Shown here piece after piece: positions 7,887 to 15,904 of a stretch of 33,502 bases of DNA. Source of the DNA: Desulfotomaculum sp. (GTDB lineage Bacteria > Bacillota > Desulfotomaculia > Desulfotomaculales > Desulfohalotomaculaceae). The notes beneath the pieces are model-generated. The model saw only the letters and a program-made list of their open reading frames with translations. It was not told the DNA's origin and searched no databases. The stretch's first letter is position 1, and each line of letters begins with the position of its first letter. Where the stretch lies: the NCBI GenBank assembly GCA_017656165.1, contig JACDOL010000017.1, forward strand, positions 1 through 33,502, in the 5' to 3' direction. A program made the translations under genes and the position numbers.

Positions 7887-8072
7887 GTGGGTGTTCCGAA
7901 GCGTAAAAGATCTAAGATGAGAAACAGGCGCCGTCGGGCTGTAGTGATGAAGCTGAAAGCACCCAATCTGGTGCGTTGTCCTCAATGCCAGGCCTTGATC
8001 AAACCACACCACATGTGCAAGGAATGTGGTTACTATAAGGATAGAGAAGTTAAAACAGTTGAAGAAGCATAG
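7887..8072 (+). CDS. rpmF: Ribosomal protein bL32
   Basis: This 61-residue protein of the large ribosomal subunit starts with GVPKRKRSKMRNRRRRA, the typical basic bL32 N-terminus. It keeps the zinc-ribbon cysteines CPQC and CKEC. The start is GTG, with GGGGGTG 6 nt upstream. It lies 34 nt after yceD, and a strong terminator follows at once. Confidence 0.97.
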   Translation: MGVPKRKRSKMRNRRRRAVVMKLKAPNLVRCPQCQALIKPHHMCKECGYYKDREVKTVEEA

Positions 8073-8079
8073 AAAAGCC

Positions 8080-8111
8080 ATGCCCGGGAATGCCCCGGGC
8101 ATAATTTTTAT
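8080..8111 (+). terminator. Terminator after rpmF
   Basis: The 9-bp stem ATGCCCGGG/CCCGGGCAT (8080-8102) with a 5-nt loop is followed by AATTTTTATA. It separates yceD-rpmF from the FapR-controlled operon. Confidence 0.85.
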
Positions 8112-8118
8112 AGGTGAC

Positions 8119-8146
8119 TTGAATTTTTTAGAAGAATAGGTATAAT
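8119..8146 (+). promoter_or_regulatory. Sigma-A promoter of the fapR operon
   Basis: TTGAAT (8119-8124), a 16-bp spacer and TATAAT (8141-8146) place the transcription start at about 8153, inside the FapR operator that follows. This geometry suits repression by blocking RNA polymerase. Confidence 0.75.
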
Positions 8147-8149
8147 TTA

Positions 8150-8168
8150 ATTAGTACCTGGTACTAAT
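8150..8168 (+). promoter_or_regulatory. FapR operator (fatty acid/phospholipid repressor site)
   Basis: ATTAGTACCTGGTACTAAT is a perfect 9+9 palindrome around a central T and matches the known FapR box (TTAGTACCTnnTACTAA type). It overlaps the predicted transcription start of fapR-plsX-fab. By analogy with Bacillus, FapR binds here and is released by malonyl-CoA. Confidence 0.9.
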
Positions 8169-8182
8169 AACAGGTGATAATA

Positions 8183-8749
8183 ATGACTAGAAAAAGTACA
8201 GCTAAAAAAGAACGGCATCAAAAACTTGTAAAATTTATAAAAACCAACCCTTTTCTCACTGATGAAGAATTGGCGGAACTGCTGGGAGTAAGTATCCAGA
8301 CAATCCGCCTTGACCGGTTGGAACTTAAAATACCCGAGTACAGAGAGCGTTTAAAGTATGTGGCAAAAGGCGATACTTGCCAGGTGAAGTCCCTTTCTTA
8401 TGGTGAACTGGTGGGGGAACTGGTGGATATACAAGTAGGGAAGTCCGGCAGTTCTATACTTACCATAAATAGAGATATGGTATTTAAAAAAAATAAGGTA
8501 GCCCGGGGACACCATTTATTTGCCCAGGCCAACTCCCTGGCAGTGGCTTTAATAGACGCGGCGGTAGCGTTAACTGGCAGTGCGAAGGTAACCTTTCGCC
8601 AACCGGTGAAGCTTGGCGACCGGGTGGTTGCCGAGGCAGTTATTGTAGATAATCACGACAAAAAATACAGGGTATCTGTAATATCTAAGGTAAAAGACCA
8701 GGTGGTATTTGAAGGCCTGTTTACAGTATTTGCAGTAGAGGAGGCTTGA
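8183..8749 (+). CDS. fapR: Transcription factor FapR
   Basis: FapR represses fatty acid and phospholipid synthesis genes and is relieved by malonyl-CoA. The 188-residue protein has an N-terminal helix-turn-helix (about 25-50, LTDEELAELLGVSIQTIRLD) joined by a linker helix to a C-terminal hot-dog domain (about 70-185, with GHHLFAQANSLAVALIDA and a VTFRQPVKLGDRVVAEA strand pair). The ATG at 8183 follows AGGTGA. It is the first gene after its own operator, so autoregulation is expected. It lies 3 nt before plsX. Confidence 0.95.
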   Translation: MTRKSTAKKERHQKLVKFIKTNPFLTDEELAELLGVSIQTIRLDRLELKIPEYRERLKYVAKGDTCQVKSLSYGELVGELVDIQVGKSGSSILTINRDMVFKKNKVARGHHLFAQANSLAVALIDAAVALTGSAKVTFRQPVKLGDRVVAEAVIVDNHDKKYRVSVISKVKDQVVFEGLFTVFAVEEA

Positions 8750-8752
8750 AAA

Positions 8753-9757
8753 ATGAGAATTGCACTGGATGCCATGGGAGGGGATTACGCTCCTAGGGAA
8801 ATTGTAAAGGGGGCTTTATTGGCAGCTGAAGAACTCCAGGTAGAAATAATACTTGTGGGTGATCAGGATTCCATAAAAAGAGAGTTAAATGGTAATGATG
8901 CTGGGGGATTAATTACCATTAAACATGCTGATGAAGTTATAAATATGAATGAACATCCTGCCACTGCAGTAAGGAGAAAACGGAATTCCAGTATTGTTGT
9001 TGCTGCAGCATTGGTTAAAGAGGGTGCTGCTGATGCAGTTGTTTCTGCAGGCAATACCGGGGCCGCTATGACTGCTTCATTGTTTGCCCTTGGTCGTATT
9101 GAAGGTATTGAAAGGCCTGCCATAGGTACTCTTCTTCCAACTGCACGGGGCATGATGGTACTTTTAGATGCTGGAGCCAATGTTGACTGTAAGCCCAAGC
9201 ACCTGCAGCAGTTTGCAGTGATGGGTTCAGTTTATGCCCAGAAGTTAATAGGCATAGAAAACCCAAGGGTAGGATTAATTAATATTGGGGCCGAAGAAAC
9301 TAAAGGAAATGAATTAACCCAGGCAGTCTACCCATTGCTAAAGGCGACAGGCTGCATAAACTTTGCTGGTAATGTTGAAGGGCGTGAACTGCTGCTGGGA
9401 GAAGTTGATGTGGCAGTTTGCGATGGTTTTGTCGGCAATGTGGTACTGAAAACTGTTGAGGGGTGCGGAATGGCTTTAATGGAGCTTATAAAAAAAGGCT
9501 TGGAACCCATGGCAGCTAAGGGTGGGTTGGAGCAGGTAAGCGGCACGCTGGCTGAATTAAAGCAGAAGATGGATTACAGCAATTATGGTGGTGCACCGCT
9601 GCTGGGATTAAACGGTGTAAGCATTATAAGTCACGGCAGTTCAAATGCCCAGGCCATAAAAAATGCCGTACGTGTGGCCAGGGATTCTGTAAAAAGAGAA
9701 CTGGTAAATGCCATAGCAGGTAATATCGCTCCGGTGACAAAGGAGGAACGAAACTAA
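8753..9757 (+). CDS. plsX: Phosphate acyltransferase PlsX
   Basis: PlsX converts acyl-ACP to acyl phosphate, the donor used by PlsY for the first acylation of glycerol 3-phosphate. It is a peripheral membrane protein. The 334 residues begin with the diagnostic RIALDAMGGDYAPREIVKGA. They also contain SAGNTGAAMTA, GANVDCKP and VCDGFVGNVVLKT, all typical of the family. AGGAGG stands 8 nt before the ATG. It overlaps closely with fapR and fabH in the FapR-controlled operon. The usual length and intact motifs indicate a working enzyme. Confidence 0.97.
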   Translation: MRIALDAMGGDYAPREIVKGALLAAEELQVEIILVGDQDSIKRELNGNDAGGLITIKHADEVINMNEHPATAVRRKRNSSIVVAAALVKEGAADAVVSAGNTGAAMTASLFALGRIEGIERPAIGTLLPTARGMMVLLDAGANVDCKPKHLQQFAVMGSVYAQKLIGIENPRVGLINIGAEETKGNELTQAVYPLLKATGCINFAGNVEGRELLLGEVDVAVCDGFVGNVVLKTVEGCGMALMELIKKGLEPMAAKGGLEQVSGTLAELKQKMDYSNYGGAPLLGLNGVSIISHGSSNAQAIKNAVRVARDSVKRELVNAIAGNIAPVTKEERN

Positions 9758-9758
9758 A

Positions 9759-10751
9759 ATGACATGTCAAGGGGTTCAGGCACAAATACTTGGAGTTGGG
9801 AGTTATGTGCCTGAAAAAGTGTTATCCAATAAAGATCTTGAACAAATGGTGGATACTAATGACGAGTGGATTACAAGTAGAACTGGTATAAAAGAACGCA
9901 GAATTGCTGCAGAAAACCAGGCATCATCGGATCTGGGAGCAGAAGCAGGGAAAATTGCTGTAAAAAATGCTGGTATATCACCTGAAGACATAGACTTAAT
10001 TATTGTAGCCACCAGTACCCCTGATATGTATTTTCCGTCCACAGCCTGCCTTATTCAGGATAAGCTGGGCTGCACCAATGCTGCAGCTTTTGATTTGGCA
10101 GCTGGTTGTACTGGATTTATATATGCCATGGTAGCGGCTGAACAATTTATTAAGTCCGGAACTGCCCGGTACGCCCTTGTAATTGGTGCAGAAGTTCTTT
10201 CACGAATTGTTAACTGGGAAGATAGGTCAACGTGTGTTTTATTTGGTGACGGCGCTGGGGCGGTGGTTTTAGGTGCTGGACCGGAAGGTGAAGGCATAAT
10301 TGCTTCTCACCTGGCAGCTGAGGGTTCCGGCAGCCAGCTGCTTACCCTTCCCTGTTCCGGTTCAAGAATATCTTCTAATGAAGAAGCGGCGGCTAATAAA
10401 GCATATATAAGTATGCAGGGTAGAGAGGTATTTAAATTTGCAGTTCGGGTTATGGAAGAAGGAACTAAAAAAGTTTTGGAGAAAGCAGGCTTAAGCAAAG
10501 AAGATGTTAACCTAGTTATTCCACACCAGGCAAATATAAGAATTATTGAACACTATGCCAAAAAAATGAAAATACCTAAAGAAAAAATAGTAGCCAATGT
10601 AGACAAATACGGTAATACCAGTGCAGCATCAATTCCGCTGGCACTTGATGAAGCACTTCAGCAGGGCAGGATTAAACCTGGGTACGATATCTTAATGATT
10701 GGATTTGGTGCTGGATTAACCTGGGGAGCTGCAGTTGTGAGATGGGCTTAA
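9759..10751 (+). CDS. fabH: 3-oxoacyl-ACP synthase III (FabH)
   Basis: FabH starts fatty acid synthesis by condensing an acyl-CoA primer with malonyl-ACP. The 330-residue protein has the catalytic triad: Cys117 in AAGCTGF, His in VIPHQANIRI and Asn in YGNTSAASIP. The motif TNDEWITSRTGIKERRI near the N-terminus is also typical. A GGAGG is 12 nt upstream of the ATG and begins inside plsX, one nt separating the genes. Whether it prefers acetyl-CoA or branched primers cannot be told from sequence by eye. Confidence 0.97.
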   Translation: MTCQGVQAQILGVGSYVPEKVLSNKDLEQMVDTNDEWITSRTGIKERRIAAENQASSDLGAEAGKIAVKNAGISPEDIDLIIVATSTPDMYFPSTACLIQDKLGCTNAAAFDLAAGCTGFIYAMVAAEQFIKSGTARYALVIGAEVLSRIVNWEDRSTCVLFGDGAGAVVLGAGPEGEGIIASHLAAEGSGSQLLTLPCSGSRISSNEEAAANKAYISMQGREVFKFAVRVMEEGTKKVLEKAGLSKEDVNLVIPHQANIRIIEHYAKKMKIPKEKIVANVDKYGNTSAASIPLALDEALQQGRIKPGYDILMIGFGAGLTWGAAVVRWA

Positions 10752-10780
10752 AATTACTCGGTACGATGGGAGGGGTATTT

Positions 10781-11719
10781 ATGCGAACAGAATTATGTGA
10801 TTTGCTGGGTATTGATTATCCAGTTCTGCAGGGTGGCATGGCCTGGGTGTCTACCGCTGAATTAGTTGCTGCGGTGTCGGAAGCCGGGGGTCTAGGTATT
10901 TTAGGTTCTGGTAATGCTCCCCCGGAGTGGCTGGAGGAACAGGTGGCTAAGATAAGAACATTAACCGATAAGCCCTTTGGTGTTAATGTAATGTTGATGT
11001 CCCCTTATGCTGATCAAATTATGGATATTGTTGTAAAAGAGCGCATTCCAGTTGTAACTACCGGGGCAGGAAATCCTGGCAAATACGTATCAAAGTTAAA
11101 AGAAATTGGTACAAAAGTGATTCCCGTTGTACCGTCAGTAGCCTTAGCTAAAAGAATGGAACGGTCTGGTGTTGATGCTGTAATTGCCGAAGGAGGAGAA
11201 TCTGGAGGACACGTTGGGGAACAAAATACCATGCCTCTGGTACCCCAAGTGGTAGATGCTGTAAGCATTCCTGTGATTGCTGCCGGGGGAATATTTGACG
11301 GGCGGGGGTTGGTAGCTGCCCTGGCTCTAGGAGCGGTAGGTGTGCAGATGGGTACCAGGTTTATGTCTGCAGAAGAGTGTGTGATTCACGAGAATGTTAA
11401 AAAGTTATTATTAAAAGCTAAAGACCGTGATACTGTTATAACCGGGCGAAGTACCGGCCACCCTGTACGAGTAATAAAAAATAAGCTGGCCAAGCGCTTT
11501 CAAGAGCTGGAAAGTTTATGCACTCCCCCGGAGGAATTGGAAAAACTGGGAGTTGGAAAATTAAAGGCTGCTATGGTAGACGGTGATGTGGAATACGGAT
11601 CGGTAATGGCCGGACAAGTATGCGGCATGATTGAGAAAATACAACCTGCCAGGGAGATTATAGAAGAGATAGTAAGCGAAGCTGAAAAAATTATTGAGAA
11701 ATTATCCCAGGGGAGGTAG
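10781..11719 (+). CDS. fabK: Enoyl-ACP reductase II (FabK, FMN-dependent)
   Basis: FabK reduces enoyl-ACP in the last step of each elongation cycle with NAD(P)H and FMN. It replaces FabI, which is not seen here. The 312-residue TIM-barrel protein of the nitronate monooxygenase/FabK family shows DYPVLQGGMAWVS at the N-terminus, the flavin-phosphate loops GGESGGHVG and GGIFDGRGLVAALALGA, and GVQMGTRF. The ATG at 10781 follows GGGAGGGG. An earlier in-frame ATG at 10742 overlaps fabH and lacks a site. FabK organisms are typically insensitive to triclosan. Confidence 0.94.
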   Translation: MRTELCDLLGIDYPVLQGGMAWVSTAELVAAVSEAGGLGILGSGNAPPEWLEEQVAKIRTLTDKPFGVNVMLMSPYADQIMDIVVKERIPVVTTGAGNPGKYVSKLKEIGTKVIPVVPSVALAKRMERSGVDAVIAEGGESGGHVGEQNTMPLVPQVVDAVSIPVIAAGGIFDGRGLVAALALGAVGVQMGTRFMSAEECVIHENVKKLLLKAKDRDTVITGRSTGHPVRVIKNKLAKRFQELESLCTPPEELEKLGVGKLKAAMVDGDVEYGSVMAGQVCGMIEKIQPAREIIEEIVSEAEKIIEKLSQGR

Positions 11720-11726
11720 TTTATAA

Positions 11727-12665
11727 TTGTCATTGGTCTTCGTATTTCCCGGACAGGGCTCACAATATGTGGGTATGGGAAAGAACCTTTATGAGAATTA
11801 CCCTGAAGCCAGGAAAATATTTGAAGAAGCTAACGATACACTGGGCATTGATATAACAAGATTATGTTTTGAAGGTCCCGAGGATCAGCTGAATTTAACA
11901 GTCAATACACAACCCGCGCTGCTCACAACCAGCATGGCGGCTCTGGCAGTTTTAAAAGCAAATGGGATTGAGGCAAAAGCTGCTGCTGGCCACAGCCTGG
12001 GTGAATATTCAGCTCTCGTTTGTGCTGGGGTAGTTAAATTTGCTGATGCAGTGCGCTTGGTTCAGTTGAGAGGCAAATTTATGCAGGAAGCCGCGGAGGG
12101 AAAGGGCGGAATGGCTGCTGTTTTAGGATTAGATGCAGCTGTAATTGAGGATGTCTGTGTTAAGGCCTCTGCCAATGGACAGACTGTTGAGGCTGTAAAT
12201 TATAACTGTCCTGGTCAGGTAGTAATTGCGGGAACACAGCCTGGTTTAGAGGCAGCAGTGAGATTGGCAAAAGAAGCCGGTGCCCGCCGCTGTGTGCCGT
12301 TGGCTGTAAGCGGTCCTTTTCATTCCAGCTTCATGCGTCCAGCAGGAGAAAAATTAGCCGAAGTTTTAGAGCAAATTGAATTCAACGATGTCAAAATTCC
12401 AGTGGTATCTAACGTTACTGCAGATTTTGTGCACTCAGCCTCAGAAATTAAAGAAAAATTATACCAGCAGGTATTTAGCCCTGTAAGATGGGAAGAAAGT
12501 GTAAAACGGCTGTATGATGAAGGGTACGACAAATTTTTAGAAGTGGGACCTGGTAAAGTCTTGTGCGGGCTAATTAGAAAAACGGTAAAAGGTGTAAAAA
12601 CCCTAAATGTAGAAGACAGGGACTCATTAGAAAAAGTCCTTGCACAACTTGGGGAGGTTGGCTAA
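11727..12665 (+). CDS. fabD: Malonyl-CoA:ACP transacylase
   Basis: FabD moves malonyl from CoA to acyl carrier protein, which supplies the extender unit. The 312-residue protein shows [13 protein letters not shown] at the N-terminus, the nucleophile Ser90 in [10 protein letters not shown], the arginine in [12 protein letters not shown], and the catalytic His in GPFHSSFM. The start is TTG with GGAGG 10 nt upstream. It is one nt from fabG and 7 nt from fabK, so it is translated within the same transcript. Confidence 0.96.
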   Translation: MSLVFVFPGQGSQYVGMGKNLYENYPEARKIFEEANDTLGIDITRLCFEGPEDQLNLTVNTQPALLTTSMAALAVLKANGIEAKAAAGHSLGEYSALVCAGVVKFADAVRLVQLRGKFMQEAAEGKGGMAAVLGLDAAVIEDVCVKASANGQTVEAVNYNCPGQVVIAGTQPGLEAAVRLAKEAGARRCVPLAVSGPFHSSFMRPAGEKLAEVLEQIEFNDVKIPVVSNVTADFVHSASEIKEKLYQQVFSPVRWEESVKRLYDEGYDKFLEVGPGKVLCGLIRKTVKGVKTLNVEDRDSLEKVLAQLGEVG

Positions 12666-12666
12666 A

Positions 12667-13419
12667 ATGATTCTAGATGGAATGGTGGCCCTGGTAACAG
12701 GATCTTCCCGGGGCATAGGGCGGGCCATTGCGGTTGCCTTGGCTAAAGCTGGTGCAAACGTGGTGGTAAATTACGCCGGCCGGGAAGATGCTGCCCGTGA
12801 GACTGCAGATATGATTGAAGAAATAGGGAGAAAGGCACTGGTAATAAAAGCAGATGTATCTGATCCCGAGCAGGTTAAAGCAATGGTAGATAAAACGGTA
12901 AAAGAATTAGGCCGCCTGGATATACTGGTCAATAATGCAGGAATAACCAGGGACAATTTATTAATGCGAATGAAGGATGAGGAATGGGATACAGTAGTCA
13001 ATACAAATTTAAAGGGTGCTTTTAACTGCTGCCGTGCAGCTGCACGACCAATGCTAAAAGCACGGGGCGGTCGTATTATAAATGTTAGCTCGGTGGTGGG
13101 GTTAAGTGGAAATCCGGGTCAAGTAAATTACTCAGCTGCAAAGGCAGGTTTAATAGGTTTAACTAGAACACTGGCCGGGGAGCTTGGTTCCCGTGGGATA
13201 ACGGTTAATGCAGTAGCCCCTGGATTTATTACTACTGATATGACTGAAAAGCTGCCGGATGATGTTAAGGAGCGTTTAAAAGAACGTATCCCGCTGGGGC
13301 GTTTAGGGACACCGGAAGAAATTGCTGATGTGGTAACGTTCCTTTGCAGTCCCTCTGCTGGTTACATAACCGGCCAGGTCATCGCCGTTGACGGGGGCAT
13401 GACTTCTGTTTTGAAATAA
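12667..13419 (+). CDS. fabG: 3-oxoacyl-ACP reductase
   Basis: FabG is the NADPH-dependent short-chain dehydrogenase that reduces beta-ketoacyl-ACP. The 250-residue protein has the cofactor loop [14 protein letters not shown], and the catalytic Ser, Tyr and Lys (NVSSVVG...VNYSAAKAG). It ends with [10 protein letters not shown]. The ATG at 12667 follows GGAGG by 9 nt; the longer frame from 12640 runs into fabD without its own site. The next gene, acpP, encodes its carrier substrate. Confidence 0.96.
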   Translation: MILDGMVALVTGSSRGIGRAIAVALAKAGANVVVNYAGREDAARETADMIEEIGRKALVIKADVSDPEQVKAMVDKTVKELGRLDILVNNAGITRDNLLMRMKDEEWDTVVNTNLKGAFNCCRAAARPMLKARGGRIINVSSVVGLSGNPGQVNYSAAKAGLIGLTRTLAGELGSRGITVNAVAPGFITTDMTEKLPDDVKERLKERIPLGRLGTPEEIADVVTFLCSPSAGYITGQVIAVDGGMTSVLK

Positions 13420-13466
13420 TACTGCCTTCGGAACATAATTTATATTTTGGAAGGGGGTGAATAGGG

Positions 13467-13700
13467 TTGGCAGATACCTTTGAAAAAGTAAAAGAAATTA
13501 TAATAGATCAGCTGGGGGTTGATGAGGAGCAGGTTACCCTGAACAGCTCATTTGTTGATGACTTAGGTGCAGATTCCCTGGATATAGTTGAGTTGGTAAT
13601 GGCTTTAGAAGAGGAATTTGACATGCAGATTCCTGATGAAGAAGCCGAAAAAATCCGCACAGTTGGTGATGCTGTTAAATATATCAATGAGAACCAATAA
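13467..13700 (+). CDS. acpP: Acyl carrier protein
   Basis: This 77-residue acidic protein carries acyl chains on a 4'-phosphopantetheine arm at Ser37 in [19 protein letters not shown]. The start is TTG after AAGGGGGTG. It sits 47 nt after fabG. A terminator follows, so acpP probably ends one transcript and fabF depends on readthrough or another start. Confidence 0.98.
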   Translation: MADTFEKVKEIIIDQLGVDEEQVTLNSSFVDDLGADSLDIVELVMALEEEFDMQIPDEEAEKIRTVGDAVKYINENQ

Positions 13701-13710
13701 AATGTGCACA

Positions 13711-13743
13711 AAGTCCCGGGGAGTATCCACGGGACTTTTTTAA
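13711..13743 (+). terminator. Terminator between acpP and fabF
   Basis: An 8-bp stem AAGTCCCG/CGGGACTT (13711-13737) with an 11-nt loop is followed by a T-run. It lies inside the fatty acid cluster and could lower fabF-rnc expression relative to acpP. Confidence 0.8.
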
Positions 13744-13744
13744 A

Positions 13745-13761
13745 AATATACCTGGTAATAA
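13745..13761 (+). promoter_or_regulatory. Possible degenerate FapR site before fabF
   Basis: The core TACCTGGTA (13749-13757) is identical to the core of the FapR box at 8150-8168. The right flank matches at three of four bases but the left flank does not match. No clear promoter is visible, so this is a weak candidate. Confidence 0.25.
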
Positions 13762-13816
13762 AGCTTTTTATTCCCTACAGCGGATACGGTTTCAGTCAAA
13801 CTTAGGAGGTGCAATT

Positions 13817-15058
13817 TTGAATAAACGGGTAGTTATTACTGGCATGGGTGCTATTACACCGGTTGGTACCGGTGTGGAAAAATTCTGGGAAAATTTGATC
13901 AGTGGGGTCTGCGGGATTGACAAAATTAGCAGATTTGACCCTTCTGAATACAATACTCAAATAGCCGGGGAAGTTAATGATTTTAATGCTACCGACTTTA
14001 TAGATAAAAAGGAAGCCCGCCGGATGGACCGTTTTACTCAGTTTGCAGTAGCTGCCACTGGTATGGCCCTTAAAGATGCCGGCCTTGACTTGGAAAAGGA
14101 AAAAAGAGATCGTATTGGTGTTATAATTGGGTCCGGTATTGGTGGAATGGAAACTTTGTGGCAGCAGGCCCAAACATTAATTAATCGTGGGCCGAAACGG
14201 ATCAGTCCGTTTTTTGTGCCAATGATGATTGCCAACATGGGGGCAGGACAGGTAGCCATATCATACGGTCTGCAGGGCCCCAATCTTACGGCCGTCAGTG
14301 CTTGTGCATCCAGCAATAATGCCGTTGGTGATGCTTTTAAACTTCTGCAGCGTGGTGATGCGGATGTAATGATTACCGGCGGCTCTGAGGCACCAATAAC
14401 TCAATTAAGCGTTGCTGGTTTCTGTGCCATGAAAGCAATGAGCACTCGCAATGATGAACCCCAAAAAGCCAGCCGGCCCTTTGATGCTGAACGGGATGGT
14501 TTTATAATGGGAGAAGGTGCCGGTATCCTGGTAATGGAAACACTGGAACATGCGCAGGCACGGGGGGCCAGAATATATGCTGAAATAGTTGGTTACGGCA
14601 GCACTTGTGATGCTTATCATATTACTGCTCCTGACCCTGAGGGCGAAGGGGCAGCACGAGCTATGCAAATAGCTCTTCAAGATGCCGGTTTGAGACCAGA
14701 GGACGTAGATTATATTAATGCCCATGGTACATCTACACCGTTAAATGACAAGTTGGAAACTAAAGCTATTAAACGAGTATTTGGAGACCATGCCAAAAAG
14801 CTGCTGGTAAGTTCTACCAAGTCAATGACTGGGCACCTATTGGGTGCAGCAGGTGCTGTAGAAGCACTGGTATGTGTGTTATCGATAATAAATGGGGTTG
14901 TTCCCCCTACCATAAATTATGAAGTGCCGGATCCGGAATGTGATCTTGATTATGTTCCTAATAAGGCCAGGAAGAAAGAAGTAAAAGTAGCCATGTCTAA
15001 TTCCCTTGGTTTTGGTGGTCATAACGTCACCACTGTATTTAAAAAATATGAGGAATAA
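13817..15058 (+). CDS. fabF: 3-oxoacyl-ACP synthase II
   Basis: FabF condenses malonyl-ACP with growing acyl-ACP chains. The 413-residue length matches the family. The catalytic residues are Cys163 in [14 protein letters not shown], His in [11 protein letters not shown] and His in [17 protein letters not shown]. The C-terminal glycine-rich NSLGFGGHN is also present. The start is TTG with AGGAGGTG 7 nt upstream. It follows a terminator 74 nt away and lies 16 nt before rnc. Confidence 0.97.
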   Translation: MNKRVVITGMGAITPVGTGVEKFWENLISGVCGIDKISRFDPSEYNTQIAGEVNDFNATDFIDKKEARRMDRFTQFAVAATGMALKDAGLDLEKEKRDRIGVIIGSGIGGMETLWQQAQTLINRGPKRISPFFVPMMIANMGAGQVAISYGLQGPNLTAVSACASSNNAVGDAFKLLQRGDADVMITGGSEAPITQLSVAGFCAMKAMSTRNDEPQKASRPFDAERDGFIMGEGAGILVMETLEHAQARGARIYAEIVGYGSTCDAYHITAPDPEGEGAARAMQIALQDAGLRPEDVDYINAHGTSTPLNDKLETKAIKRVFGDHAKKLLVSSTKSMTGHLLGAAGAVEALVCVLSIINGVVPPTINYEVPDPECDLDYVPNKARKKEVKVAMSNSLGFGGHNVTTVFKKYEE

Positions 15059-15074
15059 AGTAAGGTGATAAACA

Positions 15075-15827
15075 TTGTATAAATCCAGTATATATATTGC
15101 CCGGCTGCAGCAGCGGCTGGGCATAAACTGGAGCGATCCTGGCTTATTTTACCAGGCCCTTACACACAGTTCGTGTGCCCATGAAAATAGAAGTATGGGA
15201 CTTCCTCATAACCAACGCCTTGAATTTTTAGGGGATGCAGTTTTAGAACTGGTAATCAGCGATTATTTATACCGCAAATTTCCTCACAGTGCGGAGGGAG
15301 AGCTGACAAAATTAAGGGCGGCAGTTGTCTGTGAGCCTTCCCTGGCAAAAGCAGCTAAAGAGCTGGGATTGGGATACTGCCTTCGTATGGGCCGGGGCGA
15401 AGAACGTTCGGGAGGTAGAGAAAGGCCAAGCATTTTAGCTGATGCTTTTGAGGCAGTGCTCGGAGCGATTTATCTTGATAAAGGCTTGGAGGCTGCCAGA
15501 AAAGTAATACTGCAGGAACTAGAACCGGTTATCAAGGATGTTTTAGAAGGACGGCTGGAGAAAGATTATAAAACTGAACTGCAGGAAATGCTGCAGCAGT
15601 ATTCTTCAGAACCAGTAAATTATGTAATATTGAAAGAAGAAGGGCCGGATCACGATAAAACTTTTACTGCTGGAGTAATTTACCAGGGCAAAGAGGTTGG
15701 CCGGGGCACAGGTCATTCCAAGAAGGAAGCCGAGCAAAAGGCGGCCAAAAAAGCTCTGGCTCATATGTCATTAAAACTGCGCCGGCCTGCAGGCAGCCGC
15801 AGGCGCAGGCAGGTGCACAAGAAATAA
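15075..15827 (+). CDS. rnc: Ribonuclease III
   Basis: RNase III cleaves double-stranded RNA in rRNA maturation and mRNA turnover. The 250-residue protein has the signature NQRLEFLGDAVLELVISDYL with the catalytic acidic residues, a second acidic site in LADAFEAVLGAIYLD, and a C-terminal double-stranded RNA-binding domain (about 160-230, DYKTELQEMLQQ...SKKEAEQKAAKKAL). A very basic tail (RRPAGSRRRRQVHKK) follows. The start is TTG after AAGGTG. Its place between fabF and smc is the usual Firmicute order. Confidence 0.97.
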   Translation: MYKSSIYIARLQQRLGINWSDPGLFYQALTHSSCAHENRSMGLPHNQRLEFLGDAVLELVISDYLYRKFPHSAEGELTKLRAAVVCEPSLAKAAKELGLGYCLRMGRGEERSGGRERPSILADAFEAVLGAIYLDKGLEAARKVILQELEPVIKDVLEGRLEKDYKTELQEMLQQYSSEPVNYVILKEEGPDHDKTFTAGVIYQGKEVGRGTGHSKKEAEQKAAKKALAHMSLKLRRPAGSRRRRQVHKK

Positions 15828-15837
15828 TCAGAACTTA

Positions 15838-15861
15838 GGGCGCTTAAAAGCATAAGCGCCC
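15838..15861 (+). other. Stable hairpin between rnc and smc
   Basis: The 9-bp stem GGGCGCTTA/TAAGCGCCC with a 6-nt loop lies just after the rnc stop. The following bases (ATAAACATTTTG) do not form a T-run, so it is at best a weak terminator. It could be an RNA processing or stability element, possibly cleaved by RNase III itself. Confidence 0.5.
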
Positions 15862-15904
15862 ATAAACATTTTGAGAGAACAAAACTTTTAAAGGAGCAGT
15901 GATT

